A stretch of 64,000 nucleotides of DNA from Craterostigma plantagineum (GCA_027422505.1 JAPQWV010000018.1:17812001-17876000), one strand, 5' to 3'; positions 11,217-25,689 are shown, counted from the first letter of the stretch. Program-made: numbers and translations. Notes: generated by a model not told the origin, from the letters alone.

Positions 11217-11646
11217 ATATGATGATTATGACTGAGTTTTATTAACGTTTTCTTTTGTATGATAGGACTGTATTGATATTGGTTCGGTTTTGTTACTACA
11301 ATTTAAGTAAGAATTGGAGTGTGGAAAAGAAACTCAAAGTTTTTTATTTATTTGAAATACATGCGAAAAGACAACGAGCGGCATACCTGCAAGTTCCCCA
11401 AAGACTATGCATCACCCCCTATTAATATTCAGGGATAGGATTTTGCAGAAACAAAGAGCTTCAAAATAAGCTCAGAAGCAAATCTAGATCAGTAAGTTGT
11501 ACATGCTCCTCAATGAAAAAAGGAAACAGAAAGGGGTAAACCATTAACAGACATGAAATTTACTCTAGAATGACATTCCATGGCTATGAGATCCCACTTT
11601 CCAATCATTGTCGACATGTAATGCCAACAACGAAATTTTCACCATC
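11217..11646. other. convergent 3' regions of TNP and PAT1 genes
   Basis: A short AT-rich spacer between two convergently transcribed genes; it should hold both 3' UTRs. No other feature is visible. Confidence 0.5.
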
Positions 11647-14600
11647 TCAAGAATTGCCACTCTGCCCCACAATAGGCATAGACCTCTGAGCGAATTCAAG
11701 CAGCAACTGCTTCTGTTGCTCACTTGTATGAAGAAGGCTCGCACGCAGCAGTTCGACGGGCATTTCTCTGGCAATAGCTTTGGGCATGTCAGAACCAACA
11801 CCGTTCGGCTCCAGCGAGCTCTGACCATGGAAACATTGAACCGCAGTGTCGTACTTGTTGAAACAGTATTTCGTGAGCATGCCAAAGAAAGCATCAAAAG
11901 AAGCTTGCCAAAACGCACGGTTGGCGGGGCTACAATTACTAGCAGCGTTAGCAGCGCCGCGAGAATCTGTCAAGATCTCAGTTGCTCTTTCGAGAACAGA
12001 TTTAAGTATGACAGAGGCACCATCTCCATAAGAACTACCAATTGGACGAAGTGGTGGTTGCTCACTCGAGCACACGACAGATGCAAGACAAGCTGCTAAT
12101 GATTTCAGATCCATACGATCGACGGAAGACGAAACAGTTTCAGCCAAGTTTAAGGTTGTCGAACATACTCCGGGATCAGATGAGATGGTGCCGAACAAGA
12201 ACCTTAAGTTGCGGAAGATAGCCATAGATACAACCAAACTGAGCTCTCCCTGAGGAAGAAGTTGAAGGTACTTCAGAAGCAGTTTCTTGCCCTTGGGGAG
12301 AGAAGCGATCCTCACAAATACAAAATCGTCTTTGGGAGTTAAGTTTGCTGTATGACCACTAGTCCCCAACGGGTCCACGAGCTGTAAAGATGAGGCCAAA
12401 CCTTCTAGAAGGACCTGTCTCTTTTGCCGCAGCTCGGCCCCACCATCGGGAAGCTGATTAAACTGTAAGAACCTGTCGATGTCCTCGACGTCAAGGAGAA
12501 GGCAAATGCCATCTTCGATGGCAACCCTAGCTGCAAGCATAGGCTCTTGTTCCAAGGGCTTCTCAGAAAGTTGAGGTTCGATAGAGTCGCTTGCAGATGA
12601 ATTCGTTGAGTCAACTTCGAGCAGTGGTCTGGGCCTGCGTATTGATGAAAAGGAAACCCTACCAAGAGCATCCACCTGAAGAAAAGCATGAGGCTCATTG
12701 CTAGTACGAGGCTTTGAGAAACTATCCCTTAGGTTAACTGGGCAGAAATGATGTCTCAGCTTAGCACCTGGGGATTTTCTAGCAACGCAGGCCTGATGGT
12801 AATAATCTTCGACATAAGGATCGTTAGTGTGAGTAGCAGCGAGCTGCATACGAACTATATTCTCAATCTCATAGACAGTCATGTACTTGGACTTATATCT
12901 CAGCAATCCGCCGTCACCCCTCAGGCCACCGAAATCAGGACGCTGGTGCGAATGGCGCATGATTCCCGGTCTGCTTCTCAAAATTGAAATAGCAGCTCTT
13001 GGATCTCTTGCATCTGGAAAATCAAACATTTCGATATTATTCATCATGGGCGCAGAAAGATGGGGAAGCCCTCCAAAGTCGAGAGGATGTTGATGATATT
13101 GATGCTGCATCCCAGATTGTTGATACTGAGCTGCCATCTGTGGAGGCATAGGCCAGTTCTGATGAGACAATTGCTGCAGTGGACCATTGTTTGGAACTCT
13201 CGGTCGGTATTCAGAACCACTTAGGTTCATCGTTTGGTTTTGAAGTGGACCCTCGAGAGGACGACCATGATGAGGAGGGCGATGAGGGAAAGTTCCACTA
13301 AACTGTGATCCATGATGCAAGTTGTTTAACTGAAGCTGAGAGTTTGACAAATGAGAAAGATTAGGGGAAGCAGCTGGCATTTGGGGAACGCCCGATCGGT
13401 ACGGGATATTAGGAATTGGTGAGGCCTGAGGAGACATGCCACCACCAGGTGGTGGATAAGAAGTGAAAGATGATGGTTTTGGAATGAGGATTGACTCGCT
13501 TGAATTCTGATGTTGTTGGATTTGCTGTTGCATAAGGTGATGACGTGGCTGCTGTTCAGGGTAGGAAGATGTCCTATGCAATGAGTTCGATTCCACGACA
13601 TGGAAAGCGTCACCATCAAAAGTGCGTCGATCGACCCAGTTGGAGAAATCAGGCTCTTGTGACCAGTCAGCCGAAGATGAACCTGCAGATAATTAAAGGT
13701 GAGCCAATCAAGATTGCTTTATAGTGACACTAGTCATATTTTTTGCATAACTTACAGTAGGATGACTACTCAAATTCGATACTAAAAACATCCTTACACA
13801 GATAACCCAAGGTGCCACTAAGTAGAAAAATATTACAACAATTCTCTGCACTTCCAAAGATACTAAAGGTAAATGCTACTCTTTCCTAGAATTATAATTC
13901 TTCTAAATTAGCACAGATTTAATTTACATCATACATAAATCAAGAATGACTCGAATTTAGCATGGCAGTCAGCAATCTTAAAGAAGAAACAGCAATGAAC
14001 GAAAGCAGCCACTCACTTTGCTTGGATCCCCAGTCACCACGAACTCCTGCATTGCCTGAGTCACTGGTAACTTTGTTCAACTGTACGAGCAAGATGCATA
14101 CACACGCGATGTGTGTGAAAAAATTTTTGGTATCACATAATAATGATGAACCAAATGTAATATGTGAGGCATGTAAGTCATATTTTGGTATGCAAATCGG
14201 AGTGTAACATAACAGTTGCATGATGTGAATCAAAATTTAAACATCACATAAAGATTATAAATTATCCAGCAAAGATAGACGCTAACTTAGCAAGTAAGAA
14301 ACATGATGACCAATCAAAAGGTAACTTAATTCTTTGCAGGTAGACACGAGACAAATGAAATAATTTCCAAATTAGCTAACCAGAAATCATGTCGACTTCG
14401 TATCTAATACCATCTGTCGGGCAACGTGTTTTCAGATACCATAAAGGGGACAAATTTAAAGGAAATAACGAGAACAGAAAGAATAGACACAACGACTAAC
14501 AGATACAGAATGCCATACCTCGGAAAACGTGTTACTGAGATCATCAATTTCAGAGAGAGATCCAAAAGCATTTCCCTGCAAAATAAAAAAAAAAATAATT

Positions 14601-15421
14601 TCCGCAAAAATTCTGCAAAATGATGATCATTAGTGTACTTCATGTTATGTCACGACAGTCATAAAAACTTCGGATATCTTTTAACCTCCCAGCAGTGCAC
14701 ATAGCAAAAAGATGTAAACGACACAACGGACAATATAAGCTTGCGTTCTCCAGCAGACAGGCAAACTTTGAGAGAATTTTGACAGAATAACGACAATAAA
14801 TTCAAAGTTACTTTAAGAATAGATGCAAATTTTAAATGAGACTTGCACACTTTAAATGAGACTTCAGAATCTTGACTGATATAAACCAATTTCCTAACTA
14901 CCCAACAGAAAGTGAATTTTTATGACATAATTAACTAGTAGTTCAATGGCTGTCATGAACTAGAAAGGCAGAGAGAGCTTTTTGGTTGCCAACAAAATGA
15001 AATCACACAATCACACAAGCATTTCGATACGAACTTTCAGGAACACAGGAGAAAATTGGGCAATGGGCATAAGAAGAATCGAAGCTTCAGCACCAACCTC
15101 TTCTCTCTCTAACTGATACTCTTTATCCCCATTTTCAGGAGGAGCAAAACAATCCTCTTCATCTTCTAACCCCCCGAGCTCAACTTCCTCACCAATGTCG
15201 TTACCAAAAAATGCATACTGTGAAGCATCAAATACAGCATTACCTGATTCACCAAACGATACAAATGAAATTCAGCAGCAGTCAGCTAACAACTGAAAAG
15301 ATCTATCAGCATCCAAGATTCAAAGCTTAACAAAATCCAGAATCAAAAGCTAATGCAGACCTGTAGGATTCGCACCGAGTGGTTTCAGATCCCCAACTCC
15401 TCCATCTACGTAACCATCCAT
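11647..15421 (-). CDS. PAT1-like: PAT1-type mRNA decapping activator
   Basis: Five coding exons on the minus strand: 15421-15361, 15243-15098, 14575-14519, 14080-14017 and 13682-11647. All joins keep frame and give 787 aa, close to Arabidopsis PAT1 (about 790 aa). The N-terminal part has the conserved DASQYAFFGND motif (exon 2) and acidic stretches. The middle is Pro/Gln/His-rich. The C-terminal part has the family block YMTVYEIENIVRMQLAATHT followed by an alpha-helical Pat-C-like region. Family knowledge: PAT1 bridges deadenylated mRNA with LSM1-7 and DCP2 in P-bodies, and in plants is a target of immune MAPK signalling. The start codon was chosen because it precedes a clean donor (ACAG|GTCTGC). 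Confidence 0.9.
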
Positions 15422-15728
15422 ATCCAAACTATTCCTTTCCAATACAACAAATTCAAATCTACTTCAAAACCGTCTATTCCTTTTTACAGAAACGCTATAC
15501 TGAATATCACTACCAAAAAAATATAGAGGTCAAACTAGCGAAAGACGAATCTAGGAATTTCTTAGGGTTTGTGACTGGAAAGAAACGATCTGTAGTAGTT
15601 CACCATAATCTGCAATTGATAGATACTTCACTTTGATACAGAATTACAAAAGAAAATTAATTACGTAAACCCATTGTTCCTTTTATTGTAGGGATAACGA
15701 TTAGTATACCTTTGTTTTTCTCTATGCA
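15422..15728. other. PAT1 5' UTR/promoter side
   Basis: Upstream of the PAT1 start codon on the minus strand. An 85-codon plus-strand ORF overlaps it but resembles no family. The right part is the flank and 8-bp target duplication of the next transposon. Confidence 0.4.
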
Positions 15729-16313
15729 TACGGGTGGTTCGGTACGGTAACCGTACCAAAACTGTGATATCGTATACCGTACCGAAATTTTGGTATCGAA
15801 AAAAATCATACCAATATCATACCAAAATTTCGGTATACCTTAAATTTCGATACGGAATCATATCGAAATTTCGTTATGGTATCTGTATCATACCTTCTAT
15901 ACCATTCACACGAAGGGTTTTACCATGTGTGTCTCGTAACTCGGTAATTTGTTGTTTTCGAATTTTTAGTTAATTCAAACTTCTTAGTTAATTCAAAGAA
16001 CTTCACATAAACTCCTTATTGGCGAAATAAATTTATTAAGATCCTTATAATATTTTTATCTATTTTATATTTTTTGAAATAATATAATATATGTAGGTGT
16101 GTATATATATATATATAAAATATTAAAAAAATTTGTATTTCGGTATAATCGATATACCTAATTTTTAAAATTTTCATACCTTTACCGTACCGAAAACTTT
16201 GGGTACAGTATCATACCTTACCAAAAATTGTGTACCAAAATTTCGATATTTTCGGTATCTTACGGTACGATAAGGACGGCATATCGATATTTCGGTATAT
16301 TTCCCCAGCCCTA
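15729..16313. mobile_element. hAT-type MITE rich in TACCGAAATTTCGGTA repeats
   Basis: The ends are TACGGGTGG and, reverse-complemented, TAGGGCTGG, a typical hAT terminus. The flanks TCTATGCA (15721-15728) and TCTAGGCA (16314-16321) form an 8-bp target duplication with one mismatch. The interior has many copies, in both orientations, of short motifs such as CGGTACGG and ACCGAAATTTCGGTAT. There is no transposase. An internal TA tract lies near 16090. Confidence 0.8.
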
Positions 16314-16588
16314 TCTAGGCATCAAAAAGAAAAAAATACTAATATCTCCAAGATTCGATTAATAAGATAATTTGACTATCAAATTTAGTCCTAACGTAAG
16401 TTAGATCGTTTGGTAGGAGATAAATTCGACTCAAACTCTCGACTTAGTTGAAAATTGGGATTGTTTCATTGTTAAAGAATATAGATTCTATTAGATTCAC
16501 AAGGAATTTAAGCGTTCCGATAATAAAAAGATATATCAAGAAAATTGAAGAAATCCTATATAGCAACGTGTATGTTGCGTCTCACTTA
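16314..16588. other. spacer between two DNA transposons
   Basis: About 270 bp of AT-rich sequence without a recognisable feature, starting with the right target duplication of the hAT MITE and ending with the left TTA of the Harbinger-like element. Confidence 0.4.
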
Positions 16589-18399
16589 GAGGGTGTTTGT
16601 TTCTGGTGATCCATCATCACGGTGATACTCGCATCACCATAATGTGAGTACCACTATGATGTGGATCAAGGTGATATATCATCATTGTGTTTGTTTTGGG
16701 GTGATATTTCATTATAAAAATTGGTATCAATAATCCATCCTATTGATTTTCTTTAAAAAATAAACTCAACTTCAAGCTATTTCTGAATAAACTCAACTAT
16801 AATAGGTATCTTCTCAAATTATACCTATGTTAACTTTAACCTATTGAATAGGTTAAATTTCTTTCTTTTTATTTTTTTCTTTTTTTTTCTATTTTAATAA
16901 TTATTTTTCACACTTTAAAATAACTCAAAAATTTGAAAATAAATATTTCGACGAACATCCCAAGAAATTCTTAATAAAATAATTTATATATAAATCGAAG
17001 TTTAACAAAATAAAATAATGTATTAAAAAGTCATGTTACTTTAAGTATATTAATTAAACCTTAAAAAATAACTCCAACATGAAAAGAATTTTAAAAAAAT
17101 CAAAACTAAAATTTTCAGCGTAAATCCCACGAAATTCTTAGTACATTAGTTAGAATTTTATTTTTTTTAAAAAAAAAACTTATCAAATATTTAGGCCAAA
17201 AATTCATGAAATTACAAATTAGTTAATTATCAATTAACATTAGAATAATCAAACAGACGAAGTTCTTAATAAATATTTTCGTCGAGATTAATTTCATTTT
17301 TTATTTTCTAAAATTTTTTTATTATGTTTTATTTATATTAAGTTCGAGTAGATTTGTTTTTGCAGTTTTGAGGGGTTGTGAATTTTTTGTGTTTTACTTT
17401 TGTATGTTTTTCATGTGAGATATTGTCATATGCTTTTTTTTTCTTCCGTAAAAACTCCCCTGCTCGTTAAAACTTAGTACCATACCCTCAATTGTTGTCG
17501 ATACATGGCATCATACCTTTCGATATTGTTCAAAAATTTATCCGTGTTTGCCCCAATTAGGGGTTAAAAATATAAGGGGCACGTGATTAATCACGGGGGT
17601 ATATTGTGCTATTAATAAATCGTAGCTGTTTTAATGCTTATTTTTTAAAACCACGTACGTTTTACATGGAATTTAGCCACTTTTTTCTTTTAAAAAAAAT
17701 TTGATTTATTTTTATTTATAAGTATTAAGAATTCATCGACATATATTTATTTATTTATTTTCGTAATGTTTGAGTTATTTTAAGACATAAAATAATTTAC
17801 TAAATTAAAAAATATAAGAATTAAAAAAAACAAAAAAAATTTAAATTTAACCTATTGAATTATTTATAACAAATTTTACTATTTCGCATATCAAGGTGAT
17901 ATTGGATATTATGTTTGATTAATCAAGGTGATATGTGGGGTGATATTGCATAAATGACATATTAACCCTACTTATATCATATAGGTAATGTGAATTAACA
18001 TGTTTATGTTGAGATGATATTTTACTTAATAATGATCAATGTTTTATATCGAGTTTAAAATTTTTTTAAACACTAATTATAAGTCTATTATATAATTATC
18101 AATATTATTTTATATTTTAATTATTAAATATGTTTTTAAGATTAAAATAGTTAGTTATATAATTTAAAATATCATGGGTAATATTGTCAAAATAAAAATC
18201 AAAATATCACATCATCACCGTAATGTTGGATCACCTAGCTTTTTGAGGGTGGTCCAAAAGTTGAAATACCACCCTACTTTGATCACCTAGGTGATCCTTC
18301 ATTATGGCTCATCACCTACGAAAAACAAACACAGTGATGAGGAGGTGATGTAAAGATCACGGTGATGTTTTGGAGGATCACCTCAAAACAAACACCCAC
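16589..18399. mobile_element. PIF/Harbinger-type non-autonomous element, 1.8 kb
   Basis: The left end GAGGGTGTTTGTTT and the reverse complement of the right end GTGGGTGTTTGTTT differ at one base, and both run on into GGTGATCC. TTA flanks both sides (16586-16588 and 18400-18402), the 3-bp target used by PIF/Harbinger elements. Both ends carry clusters of GGTGAT/ATCACC subterminal repeats (16600-16680; 17890-17950; 18220-18380). The interior is very AT-rich with no transposase ORF. Its length is large for a MITE, so it could be a deletion derivative or contain an older insertion near 17450-17650. Confidence 0.8.
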
Positions 18400-18402
18400 T
18401 TA

Positions 18403-19066
18403 TTGTAAATATATATCTTAAAAGTAGAATTATTTTAGCTGTATGAAAATATTTCATTGATTGGTTCCAGTGTCATTTACGGTTGTTTTTTACATTTTGC
18501 GGTATTTTTATCATGACCGTTTGCATTCTGCGTTAAATCACTTTCGATCTCGAATAGTTCCAGAAAAAATCGATTTGAATATCTATTCGAGTTTGAATAT
18601 TTTGTATCCGAACTTGAATACGTTTTTTCGATTTTGGTCTCGAAGTACATGTTATTGAATTTTGTGCAGCATTATCATGACCGTTTGCATTCTACGTTAA
18701 ATCACTATTGAATAGTTCAATTTTTAACGGGCTGATACTCTAAAAAAGCCCAATTAGATGGCTAAAGGCCTATTTTCACAATATTAGAGTCACCTCAAGG
18801 CCCAAACAATATAATACACAGTTGATCTCTTTTGAAAGAGTGAAACAATGAGCCAAGGTTTTGACGAAACAATCAACTCATACTCATGTTAAGAATCAAT
18901 AGAGCGATTTCAAGAACAACGAAAACCCTTTGTAATCACTGTGAAGATGGCGAAGCTTGAAGTTTCATGTATGTCAATATCATAAGAGAAGGAGATGAAC
19001 CAAAACATTCAAACAGATAGCTGCATGCAAAGTGTTCGACGTTATCTCCGTGAGAAAGTCTAACAA
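18403..19066. other. spacer and 5' region of the PORR gene
   Basis: Contains the 33-bp direct repeat pair annotated separately and the promoter/5' UTR of the gene starting at 19067. A short upstream ORF begins at an ATG near 18945. Nothing else is recognised. Confidence 0.4.
18510..18706. repeat. pair of 33-bp direct repeats 164 bp apart
   Basis: ATCATGACCGTTTGCATTCT and the 13 bases after it occur at 18510-18542 and 18674-18706 with one mismatch. Partial similarity (GAATAGTTC) follows both copies, suggesting a diverged local duplication. Confidence 0.75.
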
Positions 19067-20239
19067 ATGCATAGGGTTATAATGCTGCTGTCGCGACTGT
19101 GCAGACATCATTTGTCGGACGCGCTTCGAAATTTCAGCCCATCGAAAAGTTACAGAAATACGCAAATCATGCGCAAATCCACCTTGGGCAGGAAGCCGAA
19201 GAAGAAAATCTACCACAGAGAATACGAACTCGACAGAGTTATGGAACTTCGAAAGAAGCCATCGCTCGTCCTACGTCTGAAGTCCATCATCCAATCCCAT
19301 AAACTGGGATCCCTTCGCTTGAGGGATCTCGAAAAGGAAGTAGGGTTCGTCGAGAAATGGAATTACATGGCTGTGATCGAGAAATACCCTTGTATATTTC
19401 GCGTCGGCGGCGGCCAATCAGAAAAGTTGCCGCCTTTTGTAACGCTGACCGAAAAGGCCCAAAAGATCGCATCTTTGGAAAGCGAGGCCATGGTGCAAAT
19501 GGAGCCCATTTTGGTTAGGAATCTGAGGAAGCTGTTAATGCTGTCTATCGACTGTAAGCTGCCCCTCGACACAATCAAGTTAATTGGCAGCGAATTGGGA
19601 CTGCCTAGTGATTTCAAGAACTCGATAATCGTAAAGTATCCTCATTTCTTTACTCTGAATGAAGTTAATGGCGTAGAGTATCTGCTTCTAGAGAATTGGG
19701 ATTCTTCGTTAGCTGTGACCGCCCGAGAAGCAAAACTAGCATCATCGCAAGAAATGCTCGCTCTCAATCAGCGTTTAATAAGGGGCAAGATATCGAAGGA
19801 TGGCAACTACTCGGGCCCATTTGCTTTTCGGTTGAATTTTCCAGCAGGTTTCAGACCCAACGTCAGCTATTTAGAGGAAGTAAGAAGGTGGCAGAAGATG
19901 GATTTCCCTTCTCCTTATTTGAACGCTCGAAGGTTCGAAGGCAAAGATTCTAAAGCTCGCAAGAGGCTCGTTGCGGTGATTCACGAGCTTCTCAGCCTTA
20001 CGATGGAGAAGAGATTGAACTCTGCTCAGATCGATGCTTTCCATGCTGAGTATCGTTTGCCTTCGAGGCTACTGCTTTGCTTGATCAAGCATCATGGTAT
20101 ATTTTACCTCACTAATAAAGGGGCGAAGAGTACCGTGATTCTGAAGGAGGCTTACTGTGGGTCTTACCTGCTAGAAAAATGTCCCCTTTTGTTGTTTCGA
20201 GATAAGTTTCTTGGATTGATGGGCCGAAGCGAGGTTTAA
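19067..20239 (+). CDS. PORR-domain organelle RNA-recognition protein
   Basis: An intronless 390-aa protein. The N-terminal 35-40 residues are rich in Arg/Ser/Leu and lack acidic residues, fitting a mitochondrial (or plastid) transit peptide. From about residue 55 to 375 the sequence follows the plant organelle RNA recognition (PORR, formerly DUF860) pattern: YHREYELDRVMELRKKP at its start, then FVEKWNYMAVIEKYPCIFRV, SDFKNSIIVKYPHFF, FRLNFPAGFRPN and LLCLIKHHGIFYLTNKG. Known family members (WTF1, WTF9, RPD1, LEFKOTHEA) help splice organellar group II introns. Mitochondrial targeting is inferred. The exact orthologue is not assigned. Confidence 0.88.
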   Translation: MHRVIMLLSRLCRHHLSDALRNFSPSKSYRNTQIMRKSTLGRKPKKKIYHREYELDRVMELRKKPSLVLRLKSIIQSHKLGSLRLRDLEKEVGFVEKWNYMAVIEKYPCIFRVGGGQSEKLPPFVTLTEKAQKIASLESEAMVQMEPILVRNLRKLLMLSIDCKLPLDTIKLIGSELGLPSDFKNSIIVKYPHFFTLNEVNGVEYLLLENWDSSLAVTAREAKLASSQEMLALNQRLIRGKISKDGNYSGPFAFRLNFPAGFRPNVSYLEEVRRWQKMDFPSPYLNARRFEGKDSKARKRLVAVIHELLSLTMEKRLNSAQIDAFHAEYRLPSRLLLCLIKHHGIFYLTNKGAKSTVILKEAYCGSYLLEKCPLLLFRDKFLGLMGRSEV

Positions 20240-20329
20240 CGAATTCACGCAGTAGGTTTATATGTAAGTTGTTTATTTTGTGATGTTGTTCGATTATTTT
20301 CATGGAAAGCCATCGCTCTGTTCTTGACT

Positions 20330-21335
20330 GAGCAGAAGACCAAACTCAAGATTATTCACTACTCTTACCTTCTTTTTGTCCGAACTATGCAACATTTGTT
20401 AGGAGATCGATCAAAGTTATCCAAAGGCGTATGGAAGCTTCATAGATTTCTCAATGTAGGGAAAGAGAAGAAGATGATCGAAGCGTGGAAAGCGCTCGAT
20501 GATATGATCTACCCACTGGTAGACGACTACCGAGAAAACCCTAATCGAAAAAGATTGCGTCTTGTTGGGATCCTTCGAAAGGGCTTACGACGAATATTGC
20601 GAAATCATCGCCGGAGGCGGTAATAATTATTCCGACGTAACGAAATTTCTTAGAGATACTTCGTTAAACCTAATATCGCGGGGAGGGACGCCACGAGTTC
20701 CGCACTTTCGTGGCTTTTCTGGCTCGTCTCGAAAAACCCTAACGTCGAAGAAAAGATGGTGAGAGAGATGGAAATTCTCTTACACTTGAAAAAAGACGGT
20801 AATAATAATAATAATAATAACGATAACAAAAATTGGAGAAAATTTACCGTTGAAGATTTCAAAGAAATTCGTCTACCTCCACGCGGTGATATGCGAGACT
20901 CTCAGGCTACTTCCTTCGCTTCCATTGGAGTGTAAATCTCCGGCCCGCCCCGATGTGCTGTGCTTCCCAGCGGCCAGCGGGCTTAGTGTGAGGGAGGGCA
21001 AAGGTGGTGTTGTCTTTTTACTCGACAGGCCGAATGAAGGGCCCATGGGGAGCATGGAGTTTAGGCCCGAAAGGTGGATTTCCGAGCCCGGGGCGGCGGG
21101 GGCGTTATTAGGCGTGAGCCTTCGTATAAATTCCCGGCGTTTAACGTTGGGCCGAGGACTTGTTTAGGTAAGGAAATGGCTTTCATTCAGATAAAAATGG
21201 TGGCTTGTTCTGTTATTTATCGCTATAAGATTGAAGCTTTGGACGGCGGCGGTAAGAATAACGAGGTTTTTGCCTAAGGATTCTGTCATACTTCAGATTT
21301 AGAATGGGTTGAAAGTAAGATTGTCGAGGAAATGA
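20330..21335 (+). pseudogene. cytochrome P450 pseudogene (CYP96/CYP86-like)
   Basis: Pieces of a CYP86-clan P450 occur in order but in different frames: a helix region (WKLHRFLNVGKEKKM near 20430), the I-helix remnant (RDATSSALSWLFWLVSKNP near 20690-20740), the K-helix ETLRLLPSLPLE near 20895, a PERW motif (EFRPERW) near 21060 and the haem-binding loop FNVGPRTCLGKEMAF near 21140-21185. The usual C-terminus (KDSVILQ...LKVRLS) near 21280-21330 is broken by an in-frame TAG. At least four frameshifts or deletions and missing N-terminal exon sequence rule out a functional enzyme. The intact relatives are fatty-acid or alkane hydroxylases. Confidence 0.88.
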
Positions 21336-21631
21336 TTTGTTATTTGATTTGGAATTATTTATTTTGGTATACGTAAGTGCATGCATGCATGTGTTAGAAC
21401 AATGGTTTATCGTGCGTTGTACCTTGCCGAACTATGCATAAATGAGTTAAACGAAGGTCAAGGGATGTGGTTTTCTTCTAACATATCAACGAATTGGGGA
21501 AAATAAAATGTACATTAATAACGGCCATAATAGCAGCGAGAATAAAGTTGCAGAAGAATATAGACCGAGTTTACAAGGTAAAATTATGGTCCTTCTTGAC
21601 TGTTCTCAAAAGATAACATTACCAAACAAAA
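21336..21631. other. spacer between P450 pseudogene and KDO-8-P synthase 3' end
   Basis: No feature seen beyond the probable 3' UTR of the minus-strand gene. Confidence 0.4.
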
Positions 21632-24083
<2,452 letters not shown>

Positions 24084-24325
24084 AACCACACTGATAAAAA
24101 ATTCGATAGAAAAAAAAAATCCAACAAAAAATAGAGAACTTGGATCTTAGATCTCAGTGAGCTGATAAGTTACTGTAGTGTTGATCATTACTCAACGACA
24201 CGCAAAGCTCGCCCCGACAGTGACAGCTTCGGTATTGGGCCGTGTCAGGTCTATTCGGCCCACCATATTACGGGCTTTTTGTAGCCCATTAACCATATAC
24301 GAATTAAGATTTTCTTTTGGGTATA
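24084..24325. other. KDSA promoter/5' UTR side
   Basis: Upstream region of the minus-strand KDSA gene, ending at the TA target site of the large nested transposon. Confidence 0.4.
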
Positions 24326-24681
24326 CAGTAAAACCTCTATAAATTAATACTCTAAAATTAATAAACTCTCTAAAATAATAAAATCTTCCGGTCCCGACTT
24401 GCCTTTGTAAGAAACATCAAATTCGATAAGATAATAATATAATAATTTTTCGAAAAATCCCTTTATAATATTAGGTCCCATTGAAACTCTAAATATATTC
24501 ATAAAAGAGTAAATAGCATATAACCTATGTGTGGTTTAAAAAGAAAGCGCCAAAACCCCTGCAATCTAGAAATAGGCTAAAACACCCTCGTAGTTTGAAT
24601 ATTTTGCATAAGCTTCCTATCCGGTCAAATTTAGTCTGACCGTCAGAAAAAAGCGAAATTCCCATTATGCCCCTGTCAAAT

Positions 24682-25689
24682 TGTGACGCCCGGGGCCGAT
24701 GAGGGCGGGGAGTGATCGCCGGTGCCAGAGAGGTGCACGGACAAGGAGCGGCTCCTGGCAGGCTTCTAGGCGAAGGTGTACGTGAACGAACCGATCCGAC
24801 ATCCGAATGAGAGGTGATCCTGACACTGACAATGTATGGGCGTGTCATGCTAACAATCGTATAAGGGAATTGATAGTACTACTCATATAACCAAGGTCGA
24901 CCTACCTTTTAGGGAGTCCATCTATAGAAACTCCGAAGTTAAGCGTGCTTGACTTGGGGCAATCTAGGGATGGGTGACCCCCTGGGAAGTTTCTCAGGGT
25001 GCGTGTGAGCGAGTGCGCGAAGCACGCTAAAAGGTTAAATGGTGGTACAGTGGGGTCAGACTATCAGTCGGAGTGTGGTGGGCCCAACCCCACTTGTCCC
25101 GGTAGGGACCGATACTATAGTGACACCTGGTATGGGACGGATCGTTACAGGTGGTATCAGAGCACAACCTCTCGCAGTACGATCCTGGTTCGGGGACGAA
25201 CCAGGCGGAAGCTGGTGGGCATGTGACGCCCGGGGCCGATGAGGGCGGGGAGTGATCGCCGGTGCCAGAGAGGTGCACGGACAAGGAGCGGCTCCTGGCA
25301 GGCTTCTAGGCGAAGGGGTACGTGAACGAACCGATCGACACCCGAATGAGAGGGGATCCTGAGACTGACAATGTATGGGCTTGTCACGCTAAGAATCGTA
25401 TAAGGGAATTGATAGTACTATTCATATCACCAAGGTCGCCTTACCTTTTCGGAAGTCCATCTATAGAAAACTCCGAAGTTAAGCGTGCTTGACTTGGGGC
25501 AATCTAGGGATGGGTGACCCCCTGGGAAGTTTCTCAGGGTGCGTGTGAGCGAGTTCACGAAGCACGCTAAAAGTTTAAATGGTGGTACAGTGGGGGCAGA
25601 CTATCAGTCGGAGTGTGGTGGGCTCAACCCCACTTGTCCCGGTAGGTATCGATGCTATAGTGACACCCGGTATGGGACGGGTCGTTACA
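24682..25689 (+). mobile_element. complete Cassandra-type TRIM retrotransposon
   Basis: Two 468-bp LTRs (24682-25149 and 25222-25689) start TGTGACGCCC and end GTTACA, with only 72 bp between them. The internal part starts with the primer-binding site TGGTATCAGAGC (25152-25163), complementary to initiator Met-tRNA. The 5-bp target duplication CAAAT lies at 24677-24681 and 25690-25694. Each LTR carries a 5S-rRNA-like segment with the Pol III box A region AAGTTAAGCGTGCTT (24936-24950) and box C GGATGGGTGACC (from 24968; second LTR from 25508). These are the hallmarks of Cassandra, a non-coding retrotransposon mobilised in trans. The LTRs differ at a modest number of sites, suggesting a moderately recent insertion. 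ORFs across it are meaningless. Confidence 0.95.

Noticed and set aside
18461..18658. 65-codon ORF
   Set aside because: Crosses the 33-bp direct repeat, no domain, no gene context.
24884..25005. 5S rRNA gene
   Set aside because: The similarity is confined to promoter boxes inside an LTR flanked by Cassandra termini; the 5' part of 5S rRNA is missing and the same block recurs in every Cassandra LTR in the window.
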